From Aurantiochytrium sp. KH105 (lineage: Eukaryota; Sar; Bigyra; Thraustochytrida; Thraustochytriidae), in assembly GCA_003116975.1 (NCBI GenBank), contig BGKB01000042.1, positions 202,385 to 266,384 on the forward strand: a stretch of 64,000 nucleotides of DNA, written 5' to 3'. Under the pieces are notes generated by a model. It did not search any database and was not told the DNA's origin. It worked only from the letters and a program-made list of their open reading frames with translations. The position numbers and the translations under genes were made by a program. Position 1 is the stretch's first letter. Every line of letters begins with the position of its first letter. Below are positions 1 through 10,939 of the stretch, one piece after another.

Positions 1-3000
1 AGGGTGATGACCATGCGCCTTCTTTCGAGCATGGCGCGGTCGATCAAGATGACGCTTCGCTTCATTACCTTGCGGACGATGATGAGGTCGTCAACGAGGT
101 CGTCCATGAGCATCTTGACAATCACGGGGACGAAGAAGAGGACGAGTCGTACGACAAAAATATGGCTAATGACGCGTACAGAGAGAGAGATAAAGGAGAA
201 AGCGATGAAGATGACGATGATGAGGACGTGAATCATTACGATGATCATGGCGGCGGCGGCGGCGATGGCGGGGAAGGCGGGCATGATGAGGGCAACGACG
301 ACGAAGATCGCGCCGGTAGCGGGAGCGAAGATGAGACGCCCAAGGAAGAAGGCCTCGAGGAAGGTCTCAGCGGGCAACGTGCGGTCAGCAAGGCTATCGA
401 ACTGATGCGAAACGGCGTCAAAACGATTGAGTACGTTGAGAATTTTCTCCTAAGGGAAATTGACCTATATTCAATCCGATTTATTGACATTATTCCCGCA
501 AATTATCCTCAGTCTTACCAAGCGTTATATCGGCGACAAAGGGGGCATGGCGCTGGGAGAAGAGCTTGGTACGAACACCTCACTCATTTTGTTGACGTAA
601 GTTAGCGCTTGTGCGGGATTTTGTCTGATGGAAGCGCGCACATGTTTTCGCAAGGATAGAATCGGAGTTGTCGAAATTGAATGCATTATTGCACAATGCC
701 AGGAAGACACTGACTTTATGTGCTTGTCGCCATCACCCAGTCTTGAAAAGAATGGGATCCAGGGAGAGGGTGGCGTTGCTCTGGCCCAAGCCCTGCACCA
801 GAACTCCTCGCTTACCACGCTTTCGTAAGTCAAAGCTTGTCTCGGAATTGATTAGGAAAAGTGCCAACAAAAGAGATTCTGGTGAAGGCAGCTGGATATT
901 AGCGTCGTGTAACGACGCCATTACATAGTAAGCAAGAGACTAACAACCTCAGACTCTCAAAAAATGCAGTCTCAAGTGCAACAGCATTGGTGTCGATGGC
1001 GCGTTTGGTTTTGCGCACGCATTGACGGTGAACTCCACGCTCTGCTCGCTGAAGTAAGTTGAGCCTCGATCTGTCATAGTGACAAAAGAAAGGACTCGTG
1101 CAGGCATCGCCGGAATCCTCTGGTCGAGCACTCAGCCCCGATGCCATTATTTCGGTGTTAAAAGAAACCCAAAGCAAAGAGAGGGTCTCTTGGAAAAGAG
1201 TTGTTCGAAGACTTACATGGCTCGCTTATTGTCACGACTTCAATAGTCTTGGAAGCGAACAGTTCGAGAAGAGCAATGGCATTGGAGACGATGGGGTCTT
1301 GGCGCTCGTCGATGCACTGAGCGAGAATACAGTACTCACGTCCTTGGAGTAAGTTGGGGGCTTGAGATAGGTGCAGAGGACTTGTGACGACACTCCTACG
1401 CCAAATCCTAAATTACAAGACTGACATCTCAAATTAATTTCACTGACAACACACAGTCTCAGCTTCAACGGCATCAGTGCGGTTGGTGGCAAAGCAATTG
1501 CAGACTTGCTCACCACGAACACGTCGCTGCAAATTCTCAGGTATGTTCTGATGTATCTTGATAATGGTCAACAAGGCAGCATGGGTGTCTTTCTGCGTGA
1601 AGGAAGGCAGCTGGGCGTTCGTGGCGGAGAGCAGAAAGGCGGGACTGCGCCATGACAACGGCGACGGCGAAGGCGACGGCGACATGAGGGTGGGCACTGA
1701 CAGCCATTTTGCGCTCATCAATGAATGCAATAAATGCAATAAATGCCATGCCACACCACAATCATCATGCACAGTCTTGGACACAACGGCATCGGCGACT
1801 CGGGCGCCGTAGAGCTCGGGGAAGGCCTGGGCAAGAACAGGTCGCTTACGTCTTTGAAGTAAGTTGGTTCGGTTTTGTTTTGCTGCCTTTGATTGGAGGC
1901 AAGACTTTGAATTGGACAACGCAAGAAGGCGGCATGCGTGGACTTCTGCGTGAAGGAAGGCAGGTGGGTGTTCGTGGCGGAGAGCAGAAAGGCGGGACTG
2001 CGCCAAGACGACGGCGACGGCGACATGAGCGCGGACACTGACAGCCATTTCGCGTTCATCAATGAATGCAATCAATGCAATCAATGCCATGAATGCCATG
2101 CCACACCACAATCATAATGCACAGTCTTTACAAGAACAAGATCGGCTCAAATGGCGCCGTTGGGCTCGGGGAAGGCTTGGGCAAAAATAGGTCGCTTACG
2201 TCTTTGAAGTAAGTTGGTTCGGTTGTGTTTTGCTGCGTTTGATTGGAGTCAAGACTTTGGATTGGACAACGCAAGAAGGCGGCATGTGTTGATTTCTGCG
2301 TGAAGGAAGGCAGGTGGGCGTTCGTGGCGGAGAGCAGAAAGGCGGGACTGCGCCAAGACGACGGCGACGGCGACGGCGACATGAGGGTGGACACTGATAG
2401 CCATTTCGCGCTCATCAATGAATGCAATCAATGCAATCAATGCCACACCACAATCATCACGCACAGTCTTGGACACAACAGAATCGGCGACTCGGGCGCC
2501 GTTGGGCTCGGGGAAGGCTTGGGCAAGAACGGCTCGCTTACGTTTCTAATGTATGTTGGTTCGGTTGTGTTTTGCTGCGGTTGATTGGAGGCAAGACTTG
2601 GAATTGGACAAGAAAGGCGGCATGCGTGTATTTCTGCGTGAAGGAAGGCAGGTGGGCGCTCGTGGCGGAGAGCAGAAAGGCGGGGCTGCGCCAAGACGAC
2701 GGTTACGGCGACATGAGGGTGGACACTGACAGCCATTTCGCGCTCAACAATCAATGCAATCAATGCAATCAATGCAATCAATGCAATCAATGCAATCAAT
2801 GCAATCAATGCCATGTCACACCACAATCATCATGCACAGTCTTGAGTCGAACAAGATCGGCGACTCGGGCGCCGTTGGGCTCGGGGAAGGCTTGGGTAAG
2901 AACGGCTCGCTCACGTCTTTGAAGTATGTTGGTTCGGTTGTGTTTTGCTGCGTTTGATTGGAGGCAAGACTTTGGATTGGACAACGCAAGAAGGCGGTAT

Positions 3001-6000
3001 GCGTGGATTTCTGCGTGAAGGAAGGCAGGTGGGCGTTCGTGGCGGAGAGCAGAAAGGCGGGACTGCGCCAAAACGACGGCGACGTCGACATGAGGATGGA
3101 CACTGACAGCCATTTCGCGCTCATCAATGAATGCAATGAATGCAATCAATGCCATGCCACACCACAATCATCATGCACAGTCTTGAGTCGAACAAGATCG
3201 GCGACGATGGCGCCGTTGGGCTCGGGGAAGGCTTGGGCAAGAACAGCTCGCTTACGTCTTTGAAGTAAGTTGGTTCGGTTGTGTTTTGCTGCGTTTGATT
3301 GGAGGCAAGACTTTGGATTGGAGGTAAGGCGGTGGCATGCGTTGATTTCTGCGTGAAAGAAGGCAGGTTGGGGTTCGTGGCGGAGAGTAGAAAGGCGGGA
3401 CTGCGCCAAGACGACGGCGGCGGCTACATAAGGGTGGACACTGACAGCCACTTCGCGCTCATCGATGGCTGCAATGAATGCCTTGAACGACTTGCCACAA
3501 TCATCATGCACAGTCTTGAGGAAAACAACATCGGCGCATCTGGCGAATTCGCGTTGGTGAGTGCTCTTTTGGCTCAGAATTGTCGTTTGCACGAATTCAG
3601 GTAAGTTTTGTCTGAAATGGCTTGTGCATTGTGTGGATACGTTTTACATCCTTCATACTAATTTAGAATTTCTATTCAGAGGCATACGTCCTCTTCCATC
3701 CCTGTCCTGGACGGAGTTGCTGAAGCTCCCGACAGGTGGTGCTCGTGTAGAGAGAATTTTGGAATTTTACCTGAACGAAGATGGAGAGAAATGGACTCCA
3801 GCCGCGCATGACTTAGCTGGAGAGCACGCAGACCTATTCGCCGTCTTTCTTACTGCTTTATGCGCTTGTTATTTACCAAGTGTGCAGAATCGTCTCGGCA
3901 AGGCCGATTTATGGCTTCTCAGAAACGAGGGAGCGAAGGATGAGGAATTCTCGATCGAGGAAAAAGATTCCGCTATTCCTTTGATTCATGCCCTGTTCGA
4001 CTGCCGCACAGCAAAATCAGAATACTCACTTTCGCGATGGTTTTGCGATGAAGTTCTCGCAAAATGCCTGTCTCTCGAAGATGGGCTCCAGTTGATGATT
4101 GCCGAAGATGAAGGCGGCCGATCTCTTCGATCACTTGCACTCACCAACAAAAACACCAAGAAGTGGGCGAAGACGTATGGCATGTATCTCGATCGTTATA
4201 GTATCATGGAAGGCCCTCCAGTGCATGAATCCAAAACGTGTGCGGTCCACTACGCGACGGATATCCAGAGAAATGAAGCTGTGGCGCTCAAGATCATGCG
4301 GAGAAAAGACCAATACGATCGCGAGATTGTTGCACGCACAGCTGCAGACGGCGGAGATGCGAATCTTGAAGGCTGTTTACCACTTCTCCACCGCGAGGAT
4401 GCGAATTTCGCTGAGCGCCTTGATGAGGAGCTATGCTTGGTGATGACAAAGGGTTCGCGTTCACTGTTTGAAGCCATCAACACGGAGCGCTTTGCCGGCC
4501 GTGACCTGCAAAAGATTCGGGCGATTGCGTACAAGATTATTTTTGCGGTCAAAGGTCTGCACGACAGCGGTCGAATTCATGGTGACATCAAGCCACGCAA
4601 CGTTGTGCGTGTCGCCGCTTCAAGGCAACACACATTCTCGTATGGCGATAAAGGAGATCGTCTCGAGGTGTCAAAAGAATGCCGAGAAGACGTGACGGGA
4701 GAGCGTTCTGTCTCCGCAAGTGACGACGACTGGCAACTTATAGATTTGGACGCGTCGGCACCGATAAATTATGAAAAGGTGCCAAAGAAAAAGAGTGTCG
4801 TCACGAACAAGGTGAGTACTGGCTACGCAGCTCCTGAACTGGCCAAGTGGCACTTTCTCCACGAAGCAAAAGAGGACATGGCCCCCCAGGCCGACCCGGC
4901 AATCGACGTTTGGGGTTTTGGCGTGGTGCTTTTTCAGTTGTTCTCTGGTACAAAGCTCTTCATGGTCGACGACTCCGACGATAATATCGTAACAATTCGC
5001 GAACAGACTGAGCTTATGAACTGGCTCGGGGTGGACGACGAGCGTCTACATCGCATCAAGCTACGAGAGAGCAAAGAGAAGGGGGAGACAGATGATCTTT
5101 GTGCAACTGAATTTGATGTCGAGGCCGCCCGTGACCTCGTTCGTCTGTGCTTGCGTGGTGACCCGGGCGAGCGCATCACCGTGAAGCAGATCATCGACGA
5201 GCACCCTTTCTTTGAATCAATTCGAACGAATACGTGCGAGCCGTGCGAGGAGGTGGATGCCGTCGTCACAAGTACACCAGTGCGCGCGAGCAGATCCAAG
5301 ACGCGTTTCTCACGCCGCGTTATGAGTCTGCACAAAGCCATTATTCCGCGTCGGTTCAGCCTTTTCGGACGCACCACAAAAGCGCGGCTGCGCAGAAGCA
5401 TGACACCGAACGAATTTTACAAACAAGGTGCTCACAGTGAACTCATAGAGCTCCCGACGTACCACTTTTTCTTGTCGCACATGCAGTTGCAGGCGGCCGG
5501 GATCGTTAAGGACCTTGCAGCTGGCCTCGGACGGCACCAGCTATCATCGTGGATCGATATGCGCGCGTCAGAAATCACACTCGAGTCGATGTATCGAGGT
5601 GTTTTGGCATCAAGGCGCTTTGTCATGGTTCTCACGAAGGACGTGCTCTTCAGACCATACTGTCTCGCAGAGCTTTACTTTGCGGTTGAGTTCTTCAAAA
5701 CTTCGTCTCGATATGATGATTTGGAATGGAGCATCTTCTTTATCGTCGAGATGGATGATCGCTTCGATCCGTGGAGCGAGAGTGATGTGCCTTGGCGTGA
5801 AGGAACGGAAGCGGAGGGGGATCAACGTGCCATAGAAGCCGGTGAATTGAGAGAGACGCTAGACAACCTAGGTTTGAAGGATTGGAAAGGCGGTCCCGCG
5901 AAGTCAGAGGAGATTCTGTTTAACGCGAAACAAGCACTCGAACATTGCAAAAAGATACCTTACCGTCGTCGCCTCTATGAGGAAGAGGCAATGCTTCAAG

Positions 6001-6515
6001 CTCTCATCAAGCATGCTGGATTCGATACATTTCCCCCTGCCAGAAGCGCGAGCTCGGAGGAACTTTCGATTGTAGTTGTTGGAATGGCGAGTTCAAGGTT
6101 TACGAAAGAGCTTCTCAAGAAGCTTGAAAAAGAACACGAAAAACTCAATGTGGATATTACTCTACTTCACAATAAGTCTGATGCTGTCGAAGCGTCATCA
6201 GTGGTTGTCGTGGTTTTGCAACAAGGCTGTCAAGATGAAGTGGAAAGTGCTTTAGCTTCGAATCAGCTCGGTACACAGCCTGTCTTGGCCATCGCGGTCG
6301 AGGATAAATGGGAATTCGATGAAGCTCACAAGGGCGAGTTTACCCCAGAACTTCAGAGCAGGCTCTTCGACCACCTGGAAGTCTTGATGTGGCGTCCACC
6401 TCGGTCAATAGGAAACTGCAACGTGGGCCACGAACACTCTGCACTCATCGACGAGCTCTGTTCCCGCGCACGAAAATTGAGGAATGGAAGAGCGCAAGGA
6501 CCAGCGCCTGAATAA
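1..6515 (+). CDS. LRR-protein kinase-TIR receptor-like protein (5' end outside window)
   Basis: Multi-exon gene open at the left edge. Exons by GT-AG sites and frame: <1-430, 513-596, 741-824, 970-1053, 1247-1348, 1457-1540, 1775-1858, 2125-2208, 2467-2550, 2840-2923, 3181-3264, 3514-3600, 3680-6515; all introns are phase 2 and the joined frame stays open (1402 visible residues). Residues 1-140 are rich in Asp, Glu, His and Gly. About 11 ribonuclease-inhibitor-type LRRs follow (IGDxGAxxL, usually 28 aa, one per exon), then a helical region. The kinase has VALKIM (Lys about 662), HGDIKPRN (Asp about 760), DLD in place of DFG (about 813) and GYAAPE. A TIR domain (from about 1052) carries CLAEL with the Glu that is catalytic in NADase TIRs (about 1122). 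A second, degenerate TIR-like fold starts near 1253. By domain content it is probably a cytosolic sensor or signalling protein. Domain calls are strong; the role is inferred. Confidence 0.85.
1775..3600 (+). repeat. Tandem duplication of LRR exon + intron units
   Basis: Successive units begin at exon starts 1775, 2125, 2467, 2840, 3181 and 3514 (spacing 350, 342, 373, 341 and 333 bp). Each has an 84-bp LRR exon (87 bp in the last) and an intron of about 250-290 bp. The introns are nearly as alike as the exons: they share the GTAAGTTGGTTCGG or GTATGTTGGTTCGG donor side, a block containing GTGAAGGAAGGCAGG, and the acceptor side ATCATCATGCACAG. The intron before 1775 carries most of the same block. 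Similar introns mean the copies are recent or are being homogenised. Confidence 0.9.
2748..2812 (+). repeat. 9-bp intronic minisatellite (TGCAATCAA)n
   Basis: About seven head-to-tail copies of a 9-bp TGCAATCAA unit lie in the intron 2551-2839 of the LRR-kinase-TIR gene. One to three copies of the same unit occur at the matching place in the sister introns (around 1727-1746, 2067-2090, 2421-2442 and 3127-3150). The copy number accounts for much of the length difference between the duplicated introns. Confidence 0.85.
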
Positions 6516-6516
6516 A
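6511..6516 (+). terminator. Possible AATAAA poly(A) signal overlapping the stop codon
   Basis: AATAAA overlaps the TAA stop (6513-6515) of the LRR-kinase-TIR gene. If used, it would give a very short 3' UTR. It may be chance. Confidence 0.3.
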
Positions 6517-6943
6517 AATAAGTATTTGAATCGCCTTTGCGCCATGTATCGAGAGTGCGCTGCACTTTGCTGCAAATCTTCAGCAACTTCATCGACTTTC
6601 CGCGCTTACGTGGCTAAGCGTATCGCTATGAAACCTCGCGTCACGTTCTTGAAACAATACCGAGCTATTCTACACAGTTCGTCTCGACTCGTCGCAAGAG
6701 TCACCGATTTAGAAAAATGTTATCGATCAAGTCTCGGGAGGAGATCAAAACTTTTGACGCGGAATTTCGTTGCAAGCGTACGCCAAAGTCTCACGTGATC
6801 ATAAACTTTCGGAAGCCCGGTCTCGTCACCACGGCGATTGCAAGCTTCCACATTGCTAAACAAGTTTTGATATTCCGGCTTGTTTCCCGGGTGGTGATGA
6901 CGATCTTTCAGGCAAACCAACAAACTCGGGACGCGAAGCGAAG
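6516..6943. other. Intergenic region, 428 bp
   Basis: 3' flank of the LRR-kinase-TIR gene and 5' flank of the PhyH gene. I see no convincing ORF, repeat or RNA gene. Confidence 0.5.
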
Positions 6944-7885
6944 ATGACTATGTTGGTCTCCAACGTGGCAAGGACAGCCAAGAGGAAGACGGCCCGAACG
7001 CTGTCAGCCCTGCCGCGCCGACTGTCCTCGACCACTGCGCCAGTCGTCTCTGCCGACGCGTCAGCCAAGCTCGCACGAGATGGTTTTGTCGCGGTCGGCA
7101 AGGTACTCTCACACGACGAGGTGCAACGCGCGCGCGGCCGCTTTGAGGACCTCTTCAAGGGCAACTTCGACACGGGCATCTATCCAGACGAGTGGCACTG
7201 GCGCGAGGGCATCTCCAAGCCCGACGCCTTTCGTGAGATTGTCAACGGCTGGAAGGCAGACTCCCAAATCGCTGGAATTGTACGATCCCCAACGCTCGGT
7301 AAACTTGCCACGGAACTCATGGGCTGGCCTCACGGTGCACGACTTGCTCAAGACGATGTGCTCTGGAAGCCTCCTTTGGCAGGCGGCGTCGCGTTTCATC
7401 AGGACTCAGCCTATATATCTGCACAATTTAAACCGTACGAGAACAATAGCGTCACCATCTGGATTGCCCTTGATGATGCAGATCAAGACACTGGCGTTGT
7501 AGAATATTGTGTTGGCTCTCATCTCTGGCCCAACAACAAGGCCAAGGAAACAACCGCCAGCGGGTCCGCTTTTCATGGCCAGGCCCATCATCTTGGCCCA
7601 CTTGCTCAAGCTGCGCGCAATGCAGGGGTCTCGGATGCAGATATTGACATTCAGCGGATCACTGTGCGCGCAGGCGAGGCAATTGTACATCATCAGGACG
7701 TGTGGCATGGCAGCGCTGCAAGTGTATCTTCCACCCGCCATCGACGCGCTCTAGGTGTCCACCTCGTTCGATCTGACGTAACGTGGCGTGACACCCGTCG
7801 ACCGGACTATATTTATGGACGTTACTACCTGCCTCAAGAGGCAAGCCCACGCGACGAGTTCTTCCCTCAAACGTACACGCCATGA
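6944..7885 (+). CDS. Phytanoyl-CoA dioxygenase (PhyH) family Fe(II)/2-oxoglutarate oxygenase
   Basis: A 313-aa intronless frame starting at ATG 6944. The first 35 residues are basic and hydroxylated without acidic residues, which suggests a mitochondrial presequence. The iron-binding HxD is seen as FHQDS (His about 152, Asp about 154) and the distal His as VWHGSA (about 255), followed by RRALGVHL, whose Arg would bind 2-oxoglutarate. WIALDDADQDTG and VEYCVGSH are typical PhyH core strands. Length is normal for the family, whose members hydroxylate phytanoyl-CoA or many other small molecules. The substrate cannot be told from sequence. A second Met two codons in is an alternative start. Confidence 0.88.
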   Translation: MTMLVSNVARTAKRKTARTLSALPRRLSSTTAPVVSADASAKLARDGFVAVGKVLSHDEVQRARGRFEDLFKGNFDTGIYPDEWHWREGISKPDAFREIVNGWKADSQIAGIVRSPTLGKLATELMGWPHGARLAQDDVLWKPPLAGGVAFHQDSAYISAQFKPYENNSVTIWIALDDADQDTGVVEYCVGSHLWPNNKAKETTASGSAFHGQAHHLGPLAQAARNAGVSDADIDIQRITVRAGEAIVHHQDVWHGSAASVSSTRHRRALGVHLVRSDVTWRDTRRPDYIYGRYYLPQEASPRDEFFPQTYTP

Positions 7886-8606
7886 CGGGATCGTAAAGTA
7901 GAGTTGAAAAATATCGCATTCATCATGGCAGACACGTTCTCCCAAGCAAAGCAGCACTTGCATTCGAAGGTATTTTGCCTTTCAGCCAGCATCGACCCAA
8001 AACAAACTTTCATCTTTTGGAAAGGTTTGACTTGTTTCGAATCATTTCAAGAGCTTCATCCTCCCGCCCAATAGTGAAGGAAACAAGTGCTTGCAATCTG
8101 CCAATCGCAGCAGCGATCCTCTCTGCATGAGCATGAAGCCATTCGCGGGTCTGCAGCAATACTTGGAAGCTGTGACCATGAGTTGAGCAATAATAAAATC
8201 TGTGTGATGTTGCGTAAGCTTACGTCATTGTGACACATGGATTTAAGACGTCTTGGAGCCGGGTCCACTGGAGGTTTCGAATTGATACGAGTCATGTGCG
8301 CTGGTAGCTATAAGTTGAGCACTTAAGTTTGTGCATTGGTAATCATACGCCATTGTGGCAAGTGAATTTCTTACCTCGTAAAGCCGAGTCCACTTGATGG
8401 TTTCTAATTGACACGAGTCATTCATGTGCGCGCATATCCAAGTGCGCGAGTCAAACGAGCGCAATGATCTCGCTCTACATACTTTACAAAATTAAGATCT
8501 CACTTTGGTGTTCCGCTCACGTTTCCTTCGGAGACACCCTGGGATTGCAGGTACGCCAACTGTTCGCTCCGCTTGCTATTCATTTTGATGCTTGCTCCTC
8601 TGCAGG
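7886..8606. other. Intergenic region with a diverged direct repeat
   Basis: Lies between the convergent PhyH (+) and IQ-motif (-) genes. It holds two related segments of about 85-95 bp, near 8212-8302 and 8337-8432. Both contain forms of CATTGTG, GTCCACT, ACGAGTCAT and TGTGCGC in the same order. No coding frame is supported. Confidence 0.6.
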
Positions 8607-10601
8607 TTAATTACCATCGTCTGGCTTTTCGTCGGTTGGCGACTTTTTCTCCTCAAATTCTGTACTCGTCCCCAGTGCGTCAGCATTCAGTTTGTCTTCT
8701 TCCTTTTCAGACGATGAGTCGTGGTCCTCGGGATTTTCATTGCGGTCGCGCTCCGTCACTTCACAGCTTTCCAAGGCCTCCGTCTTTCCTCGATCTGCTT
8801 TTTTGCTTTCAACAGCAACATCATTCGACTTTTCATCGATCGGAGACTTTGCAGTTTCAGGCTCTTGACTCGCCCTATCGGGCTCCTGACTTGCCTTATC
8901 GGGCTCCTGACTCGCCTCATTGTGCTCCTGACTCGCCTCATGCTCGATTTTACCTTCCTCCACAACCTCAACTTCTTTGATCGCTTCATCTGCCTCAGCA
9001 TCCTTTTCCGTCAAGGCCATCTTGTCATCAGAGTTTTCACTCATGCAAATCGCCGCATTGGCGTCCGATGCCATGGCCTCAAACATCTCGTCAACGTGAT
9101 CCTCAAGACCCTCGAGGATCTCTGCCGATTGGGCCAAATTTCGCGCGGATTGCGAAACGCGAGCGAGATGGCCCCTCGTAACAGCCTGAATCTGGACCGC
9201 GGACTGACTTCGCGACAAAACGCGCTTGCGTTGTTGTCGTCCTCGCGCAAGGGCCTGCACCTTGACAGCCGCCATTGTCTGTGCCTTGCGTTCTTCGCGA
9301 GCGTGATGCCCACGTACAACAGCTTGGACCTGCGTCACGCATCGTCGTTTCGCCGCAAGCTCGCTGCGTATAATGCGCCCACGAGCCAAGGCTTGGGCCT
9401 TTGTAGCAGCCTCCTTCTTCTTTTGCAAGACTCTACGCTCGTGACGCGCACGCGCCATTGCTTGAACTTGGGTGGCTGCCTTGTGACGGCGCTTGATCTC
9501 TTTGCGATCGCGCTGCCCGCGCGCCAGTGCTTGCACCTTCGTCGCGGCCCCATGCTGACGAGCCTGTTCTTTCCGCACCGCGTGCCCACGCGTCACAGCC
9601 TGAACCTTTTGGGCCGCAATAGTACGATTACGATTCGCCTTTCGCACAAGCTTGCCCCGCGCTGCAGCTTGAACGGTTGTCGCCGCACGCGCTTCCTCCT
9701 TTTCGCGTTGTTGACGCACAAGAAGAGCGCGCTGCATATGGCCTCGAGCCACGGCCTGAACCTTGGTTGCAGAGGCGATCAACGTGCTTTTGAGCACGAG
9801 CGACGCAAGCATGCGCAAGGCTCGCGCCGCTTCCGAAGCCTTGTTCACCATCGCGTCCTTGTGCAACTGCTGCAGACCCGCAAAGATTTCCGCGCGCGGT
9901 GCTTGAACGCCCAAGATCACCAGATCCGATCGCAGGTGTGCAATGTCCCGCTTTCCCAGAGGCTTGCCCCGAATAAGGGCCAGCAGCGAGGAGAGGAAAC
10001 GATGTACCGTGGGTTCCTGCACGCGACTGTCAAAGTCATGCGACAGCTTCAGTACGGCGCCGGCATAATCAAAGGGTGGTCGCGGCCTCCTCTTTTTCGC
10101 AACGCCGAGCCCAGGCCCGGACTCCACCGAGCCAATGCTCATCATCATCGCAGCGCCACTGGCGCCGCCACCTCCGCCAGGAGAGACCGGCCCGATCGCC
10201 TCACTCGCATTCGCAGCGCTCGCGGCCCATCTTCGAGCCAGTTTCAAGAGTTGGTCGATGCGACGATCCAGATCTGCAGCGAGCGTCTCGTTTCTTCGTC
10301 GCGTCGGCCGCGCAGCGTTTTTGCAGAGTAGCTCGGACCGAAACGTGCTAGCGTCGACGGCTGCTGAGGCCGCGGCAGCTGCGGCAGCGGCCGCGCCAGA
10401 AGCGCCAAGCGACCCGGCACTCAGATACAGCGCGCGCGTCTGTTCCACACGCTCCTCTGGCGATCCGAGCGGCGCCAGCACCACGCCGGCGGACTTTGAC
10501 CGCGCTGCGGGCGTCGCTCGACCCGGAGACTTGGACCTTGAGCGCGCCGCTGCGCGCGACCGCGGTCTTGACGCTGCTGTCGCCTTCGTCTCCTCCACCA
10601 T
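8607..10601 (-). CDS. Multi-IQ-motif (calmodulin-binding) protein
   Basis: A 664-aa protein. I place the start at ATG 10601 (G at -3, G at +4); the longer frame begins only at a TTG. The N-terminus is rich in Ser, Arg and Ala with SRSKSPGR-like stretches. A conserved helical region follows. About nine degenerate IQ motifs of the type VQAxARGxxxR lie at roughly 275-490, spaced about 22 residues apart as in myosin- or ASPM-like arrays. The C-terminal 170 residues are acidic and contain four copies of a 7-aa EASQEPD-like repeat (DNA about 8855-8940). It probably binds calmodulin or EF-hand light chains. No motor or kinase domain is present, so its partner is unknown. Confidence 0.8.
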   Translation of the reverse strand: MVEETKATAASRPRSRAAARSRSKSPGRATPAARSKSAGVVLAPLGSPEERVEQTRALYLSAGSLGASGAAAAAAAAASAAVDASTFRSELLCKNAARPTRRRNETLAADLDRRIDQLLKLARRWAASAANASEAIGPVSPGGGGGASGAAMMMSIGSVESGPGLGVAKKRRPRPPFDYAGAVLKLSHDFDSRVQEPTVHRFLSSLLALIRGKPLGKRDIAHLRSDLVILGVQAPRAEIFAGLQQLHKDAMVNKASEAARALRMLASLVLKSTLIASATKVQAVARGHMQRALLVRQQREKEEARAATTVQAAARGKLVRKANRNRTIAAQKVQAVTRGHAVRKEQARQHGAATKVQALARGQRDRKEIKRRHKAATQVQAMARARHERRVLQKKKEAATKAQALARGRIIRSELAAKRRCVTQVQAVVRGHHAREERKAQTMAAVKVQALARGRQQRKRVLSRSQSAVQIQAVTRGHLARVSQSARNLAQSAEILEGLEDHVDEMFEAMASDANAAICMSENSDDKMALTEKDAEADEAIKEVEVVEEGKIEHEASQEHNEASQEPDKASQEPDRASQEPETAKSPIDEKSNDVAVESKKADRGKTEALESCEVTERDRNENPEDHDSSSEKEEDKLNADALGTSTEFEEKKSPTDEKPDDGN
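8855..8940 (-). repeat. 21-bp in-frame tandem repeat in the IQ-protein tail
   Basis: Four 21-bp copies of the CTCGCC..ATCGGGCTCCTGA type code for the 7-residue units EASQEHN, EASQEPD, KASQEPD and RASQEPE. The repeat keeps the frame and adds to an acidic, probably disordered tail. Confidence 0.75.
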
Positions 10602-10939
10602 TGCGCCCGCGACAACACGTGTCACCGGCCACCAAGCTGTCAAGCGACGAAGGAGGCGCGTACGTGCGCGAAGCCCGTCACGAGCGCCACGCCAGACCTT
10701 GGCGCAGCCTTGGCTCTGCGCGCGCGCGCGTGCGCGACACTCGAGCAGACGTGCGCCCTCTCTTTGCCTGCGCGAGCCACTTGGTTCGTCTTCGGCCAAG
10801 GGCAAGCAAAAGGTGTGTACCGCCTGAGAGCGCTCACCGGATATCTATCTACACCATACCACACGCACGCACTTTGCCGTGCCAGGATTCCGGCTTGGCT
10901 TTACAATCAATTGACGATCCCCAGATAGATTACCTTACC
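10602..10939. other. Intergenic region, 338 bp
   Basis: 5' flank of the IQ-protein gene and 3' flank of the MFS gene, both minus strand. GC-rich. No element is recognised. Confidence 0.4.

Noticed and set aside
2422-2922. Open frames running through the duplicated introns of the LRR-kinase-TIR gene
   Set aside because: They include the intron block in a frame different from the LRR frame and begin at arbitrary places. GT-AG sites and the phase rule explain all copies.
8721-10331. 536-codon plus-strand frame opposite the IQ-protein gene
   Set aside because: It is the mirror of the IQ repeats. The minus strand shows regular calmodulin-binding motifs, whereas the plus product is Leu/Arg/His-biased without a domain.
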